This document shows, piece by piece, positions 24,560 to 27,263 of a DNA stretch of 27,263 bases. Numbering within the stretch: position 1 is the stretch's first letter; each line of letters begins with the position of its first letter. The position numbers and the translations under genes are program-made. Below the pieces are notes generated by a model. It was not told the DNA's origin. It made no database searches and saw nothing but the letters and a program-made list of their open reading frames with translations. The DNA is from UBA8752 sp965657965 (GTDB lineage Bacteria; Bacteroidota; Bacteroidia; Flavobacteriales_D; Sanyastnellaceae), in the NCBI GenBank assembly GCA_965657965.1, contig CBFHQM010000030.1, positions 1 through 27,263 of the forward strand, written 5' to 3'.

Positions 24560-24587
24560 AAAAGGGGGGCTTTTGCCCCCCTTTTTT
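24560..24587. terminator. Strong hairpin terminator between the cassette and eno
   Basis: AAAAGGGGGGC (24560-24570), loop TTTT, GCCCCCCTTTT and further Ts (24575-24587). The stem is perfect with 7 G/C pairs extended by A-T pairs. It follows the PorE-like stop by 33 bases and lies 20 bases beyond the eno stop on the other strand, so it can serve both converging genes. Confidence 0.9.
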
Positions 24588-24607
24588 ATTCTTCGGTCTT
24601 TTCGGAA

Positions 24608-25885
24608 TCACGCAAAGTGCGGTCCGGGGTAGTATGCGGTATCGCCCAACTCCTCCTCAATGCGGAGCAACTGGTTGTACTTGGCGATCCGATCACTACG
24701 GGAAGCACTTCCGGTCTTGATTTGACCTGTAGACAACGCCACAGCCAAATCAGCAATGGTGGTGTCCTCGGTCTCACCACTGCGGTGGCTCATCACACTG
24801 GTGTATCCACAACGGTTGGCCAATTGAACGGCTTCGATTGTCTCGGTCAGGGTACCAATTTGATTCACCTTAATCAAGATGGAATTGGCCACACCGTCTT
24901 CGATGCCACGGCTCAAACGCTCCACATTGGTCACAAAGAGGTCGTCGCCCACCAACTGAGTGGTGTCACCCATGGCGTCTGTCATGAGCTTCCATGTTGC
25001 CCAATCGTCCTCGTCACATCCGTCTTCGATGCTGATGATGGGGTATTTGCCACGGAGCTCCTTCCAGTAGTCCACCCAAGCGACGCCGTCCATCTGCTGA
25101 CCAGTGCCAGACAAGATGTACAAACCTTTCTCCTTGTCGTAGAACTCGCTGCTGGCCGCATCCAACGCCAATTGGAAGTCTTCGTTCGGCTTGTAACCGG
25201 CTTTCTCGATGGCCATCAGGATGGTGTCCAGGGCCTCTTCGTTGGACTTGAGGTTTGGCGCAAAGCCTCCCTCGTCACCAACATTGGTGCTCAGTCCTTT
25301 GCTGCTCAAGACCTTCTTGAGGTGATGGAACACCTCCGCACCCATGCGCAAACCTTCGGCGAAGGTGTCTGCACCCACAGGCATGATCATGAACTCCTGA
25401 ATGTCGATCGCATTGTCCGCGTGCGAACCGCCATTGATGATGTTCATCATGGGAACCGGCATCAAGTTGGCATTCACACCACCGATGTACCGGTAGAGTG
25501 GCTGACCCAACGAGCCTGCAGCCGCTTTGGCCACCGCCATGCTCACTCCGAGCAAAGCATTGGCGCCCAAGTTTCCTTTGTTATCGGTGCCGTCAAGGTC
25601 AATCAAGTGATGGTCGATGCCCACCTGATCAAAGATGTCCATGCCCATCAACTCTTCTGCGATGACGCCATTGACGTTTTCGATGGCCTTCAGGACGCCT
25701 TTACCCAAGTAGCGGTCCTCTTGTCCGTCTCGAAGCTCAACAGCCTCGTGGACGCCTGTACTCGCCCCAGAAGGGACAGCTGCGCGGCCGAGAACGCCTT
25801 CTCCTGTGACGACTTCAACCTCTACGGTTGGATTTCCACGAGAATCCAGAATCTCTCTGGCGTGAATGTGATCGATGTATTGCAT
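24608..25885 (-). CDS. eno: Enolase
   Basis: Glycolytic enzyme interconverting 2-phosphoglycerate and phosphoenolpyruvate; 425 residues, a typical length. Catalytic and metal residues are all in place: Glu205 in GDEGGFAPN, Mg ligands Asp242, Glu287 (SIEDG) and Asp314 (GDDLFVTN), Lys339 in LIKVNQIG, and His367-Arg368-Ser369 in SHRSGETED. ATG 25885 gives the normal start MQYIDHIHAREILDSRGNPTV; a TTG six bases earlier is unlikely. Only two bases separate it from the carA stop, so it is cotranscribed with carA. A long open frame on the opposite strand is only its shadow. Confidence 0.98.
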   Translation of the reverse strand: MQYIDHIHAREILDSRGNPTVEVEVVTGEGVLGRAAVPSGASTGVHEAVELRDGQEDRYLGKGVLKAIENVNGVIAEELMGMDIFDQVGIDHHLIDLDGTDNKGNLGANALLGVSMAVAKAAAGSLGQPLYRYIGGVNANLMPVPMMNIINGGSHADNAIDIQEFMIMPVGADTFAEGLRMGAEVFHHLKKVLSSKGLSTNVGDEGGFAPNLKSNEEALDTILMAIEKAGYKPNEDFQLALDAASSEFYDKEKGLYILSGTGQQMDGVAWVDYWKELRGKYPIISIEDGCDEDDWATWKLMTDAMGDTTQLVGDDLFVTNVERLSRGIEDGVANSILIKVNQIGTLTETIEAVQLANRCGYTSVMSHRSGETEDTTIADLAVALSTGQIKTGSASRSDRIAKYNQLLRIEEELGDTAYYPGPHFA

Positions 25886-25887
25886 GA

Positions 25888-27018
25888 TCAAACGGTATGT
25901 TGTGGTGTGTGTTGTTGAATGTTGTGGACGAACCGGTCAAAAAGATGACGGCTGTCGTGCGGGCCAGCACTGGCCTCCGGATGGAACTGAACAGAGAACA
26001 CAGGGTGTTCCTTGAGTCGGATGCCCGCCACTGTCCCATCGTTCAGGTGTTCGTGCGTGACTTCGATGTGCGCTTGCCCCTCCAATGAGGAACGACTGAC
26101 CACGAAGCCATGATTTTGAGAAGTGATTTCACACTTTCCGCTGTCCAAGTCCTTCACAGGGTGATTCACTCCGCGATGGCCTTGAAACATCTTTTCGGTC
26201 ACCAAGCCTTGGCTCAATGCAATCAACTGGTGGCCGAGGCAAATGCCAAAGACCGGCTGATTCAGGCCAATGATGTCTTGAATGAGCGCAATGGTCTCCT
26301 TCATGGCAGAGGGATCTCCAGGCCCGTTCGAGATCATCCACCCGTGGGGCTGCCAAGCTTGCATCTCGGACAAGGGGGTGTCCATCGGAAACTGGCGCAC
26401 AAAGGCACCGCGCTCAGTCAAGCAGCGGGTGATGTTCTGTTTGTTGCCCAAATCGAGCAATGCGATGCGCAATTCGCTTTCAGGATCTCCTGCGTCCTCC
26501 GCCTGCTTTCGTGTCACATCCCCTGAAAGGGCCAATCCGGCCATCGAAGGGGTCGTCTTAAGCTGTTCGAGCAATGCGGCGTCAGGAGTACCATCGCTGC
26601 TGATCAATGCATTCATGGCTCCACAATCGCGAATGTGCTGAATCAAGCCTCGGGTATCGATGTCCGCAATGCCGACGATGCCGTCGCGCTTCAAGCGGTC
26701 TGCCAAAGGCTCGACATCCCCTACTCGACTGGCCACCTCACTAAAATTGCGCACCACCAGTCCTGCGATCTGAGTGGACTCACTTTCATTCTCGTCCACG
26801 TGCACGCCGTAATTGCCGATGTGCGCCGTGGCCATGACCAGCACCTGGCCCTTGTAACTGGGATCGGTAAAGATCTCCTGATACCCATACATACCGGTGT
26901 TGAAGGCCACCTCTCCGGTGGTGGTTCCAACAGCTCCAATGGCACGGCCTTCAAACCGGGAACCATCCTCGAGAATGAGAACCGCGGTGCGGTCCTGTGT
27001 GGTGTCGCTTTGCGTCAT
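25888..27018 (-). CDS. carA: Carbamoyl-phosphate synthase small (glutaminase) subunit
   Basis: Provides ammonia from glutamine to CarB for carbamoyl phosphate, used in pyrimidine and arginine synthesis; 376 residues. The N-terminal CarA domain is shown by EVAFNTGMYGYQEIFTDPSY and by GIADIDTRGLIQHIR. The class I glutaminase triad is Cys260 (FGICLGHQ), His346 and Glu348 (FHPEASAGPHDS). GLALSGDVTRKQ fits the region between the domains. carB is not in the window. It precedes eno by 2 bases and follows a terminator, so it probably has its own promoter. Confidence 0.97.
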   Translation of the reverse strand: MTQSDTTQDRTAVLILEDGSRFEGRAIGAVGTTTGEVAFNTGMYGYQEIFTDPSYKGQVLVMATAHIGNYGVHVDENESESTQIAGLVVRNFSEVASRVGDVEPLADRLKRDGIVGIADIDTRGLIQHIRDCGAMNALISSDGTPDAALLEQLKTTPSMAGLALSGDVTRKQAEDAGDPESELRIALLDLGNKQNITRCLTERGAFVRQFPMDTPLSEMQAWQPHGWMISNGPGDPSAMKETIALIQDIIGLNQPVFGICLGHQLIALSQGLVTEKMFQGHRGVNHPVKDLDSGKCEITSQNHGFVVSRSSLEGQAHIEVTHEHLNDGTVAGIRLKEHPVFSVQFHPEASAGPHDSRHLFDRFVHNIQQHTPQHTV

Positions 27019-27025
27019 TGCGCCG

Positions 27026-27033
27026 CGAAGATA
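27026..27033 (-). promoter_or_regulatory. Possible -7 box for carA-eno
   Basis: On the minus strand this reads TATCTTCG, seven of eight matching TAnnTTTG, only 7 bases before the carA ATG. No TTG is found at the expected -33 position. It would give a nearly leaderless transcript. Confidence 0.3.
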
Positions 27034-27128
27034 GGACGAGACATCAGGAGCAGCAGAGGAACGACACGTTGAATATCAAGGACTTTGAACACTTGCCGAC
27101 AGTCCGCAATTCTCAAAGGCATCCAACG

Positions 27129-27158
27129 AAAAAGGGAGGCCACAAAGCCTCCCTTTTT
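27129..27158. terminator. Hairpin terminator downstream of the ribosomal protein gene
   Basis: AAAAAGGGAGGC (27129-27140) and GCCTCCCTTTTT (27147-27158) are perfect complements around a 6-base loop, with T runs on either strand. It lies 21 bases beyond the stop of the minus-strand gene at 27180 and separates it from carA. Confidence 0.88.
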
Positions 27159-27179
27159 CATTGAAAAGTGATGGTGAAA

Positions 27180-27263
27180 TCACTCAGCAGGCTTGTCGTC
27201 TGCACTGTCTTCCGGCGCTTCCTCAGCAGCAGGTGCTTCCTCAGCAGCAGGTGCTTCCTCAGC
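27180..27263 (-). CDS. rplQ: C-terminal tail of a ribosomal protein, probably L17 (runs off window)
   Basis: Only the last 27 residues and TGA stop are present, on the minus strand. They form an Ala/Glu/Pro-rich tail built from repeats of the unit AEEAPA and ending APEDSADDKPAE. Such tails are common on Bacteroidota ribosomal proteins. The order rplQ-carA-eno, which I recall from flavobacterial genomes, makes L17 the likely identity. No conserved L17 core is visible, so this rests on context. Confidence 0.55.
   Translation of the reverse strand, partial: AEEAPAAEEAPAAEEAPEDSADDKPAE
27217..27263. repeat. 18-bp direct tandem repeat coding for the acidic tail
   Basis: GCTTCCTCAGCAGCAGGT occurs exactly at 27217-27234 and 27235-27252, and its first 11 bases recur at 27253-27263 at the window end. 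It encodes a six-residue Ala/Glu/Pro unit on the minus strand, so copy number may vary in frame. Confidence 0.85.

Noticed and set aside
24617..25918. 433-residue plus-strand open frame
   Set aside because: It is the antisense of enolase, whose active-site residues are complete on the minus strand.
1..27263. tRNA, rRNA, CRISPR arrays, insertion sequences, prophage or defence genes
   Set aside because: No cloverleaf with conserved T-loop, no regularly spaced repeats with spacers, no transposase or integrase motifs, and no recognised defence domains were seen when reading both strands.

Overview
The window looks like a chromosomal segment of a Bacteroidota bacterium, probably in or near Flavobacteriales, with fairly high GC. 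Evidence: C-terminal type IX secretion (T9SS) sorting domains, a PorP/SprF-family protein, a PorE-like OmpA lipoprotein, Bacteroidota-style -7 boxes (TAnnTTTG and close variants), almost no Shine-Dalgarno sites, and a gene order (A/E-rich ribosomal-protein tail, then carA, then eno) that I recall from flavobacteria. I saw no rRNA, tRNA, CRISPR array, insertion sequence or phage gene. The 20 complete or partial protein genes are dense and no gap exceeds about 260 bases.

Layout. 1-528 (-) is the N-terminal part of prolyl-tRNA synthetase. Divergent from it, 655-3300 (+) carries a low-complexity Gly/Tyr/Asn-rich lipoprotein and an OmpP1/FadL-like barrel. 3302-5211 (-) is a one-base-overlapping pair: a Nif3-like protein followed by a zinc-ribbon-family coiled-coil protein that has lost all its zinc cysteines. 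5273-8321 (+) is lpxK, a TlpA-type thioredoxin lipoprotein and lpxH, ending at a strong terminator. 8377-11460 (-) is a large secreted sortilin-type beta-propeller protein with a T9SS type A sorting domain. 11583-13270 (-) is an unknown outer-membrane-like protein overlapping lipA. 13294-13861 holds an OsmC-family gene (+) and a 52-residue lipoprotein (-). 13953-17466 (+) is a coupled operon: rmuC, a GWxTD lipoprotein and rlmB.

17721-24526 (+) is the most distinctive block. It has a 1308-residue repetitive surface protein with a type B (gliding-motility-associated) C-terminal domain, a PorP/SprF partner and a PorE-like OmpA/TPR/beta-propeller lipoprotein. It follows an AT-rich promoter and a leader containing a perfect 9-bp inverted repeat. 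24608-27018 (-) is carA followed by eno. The last 84 bases are the C-terminal tail of what is probably ribosomal protein L17.

How the parts fit: many genes concern the cell envelope (lipid A synthesis, outer-membrane barrels, lipoproteins, secreted T9SS cargo), mixed with housekeeping genes. The 17.7-24.5 kb cassette reads as one surface-adhesin export and anchoring module. No wholly unknown system can be proven from sequence alone. The best candidates for undescribed biology are the GY-rich lipoprotein/FadL pair, the zinc-less zinc-ribbon protein paired with Nif3, and the specific adhesin-PorP-OmpA cassette.
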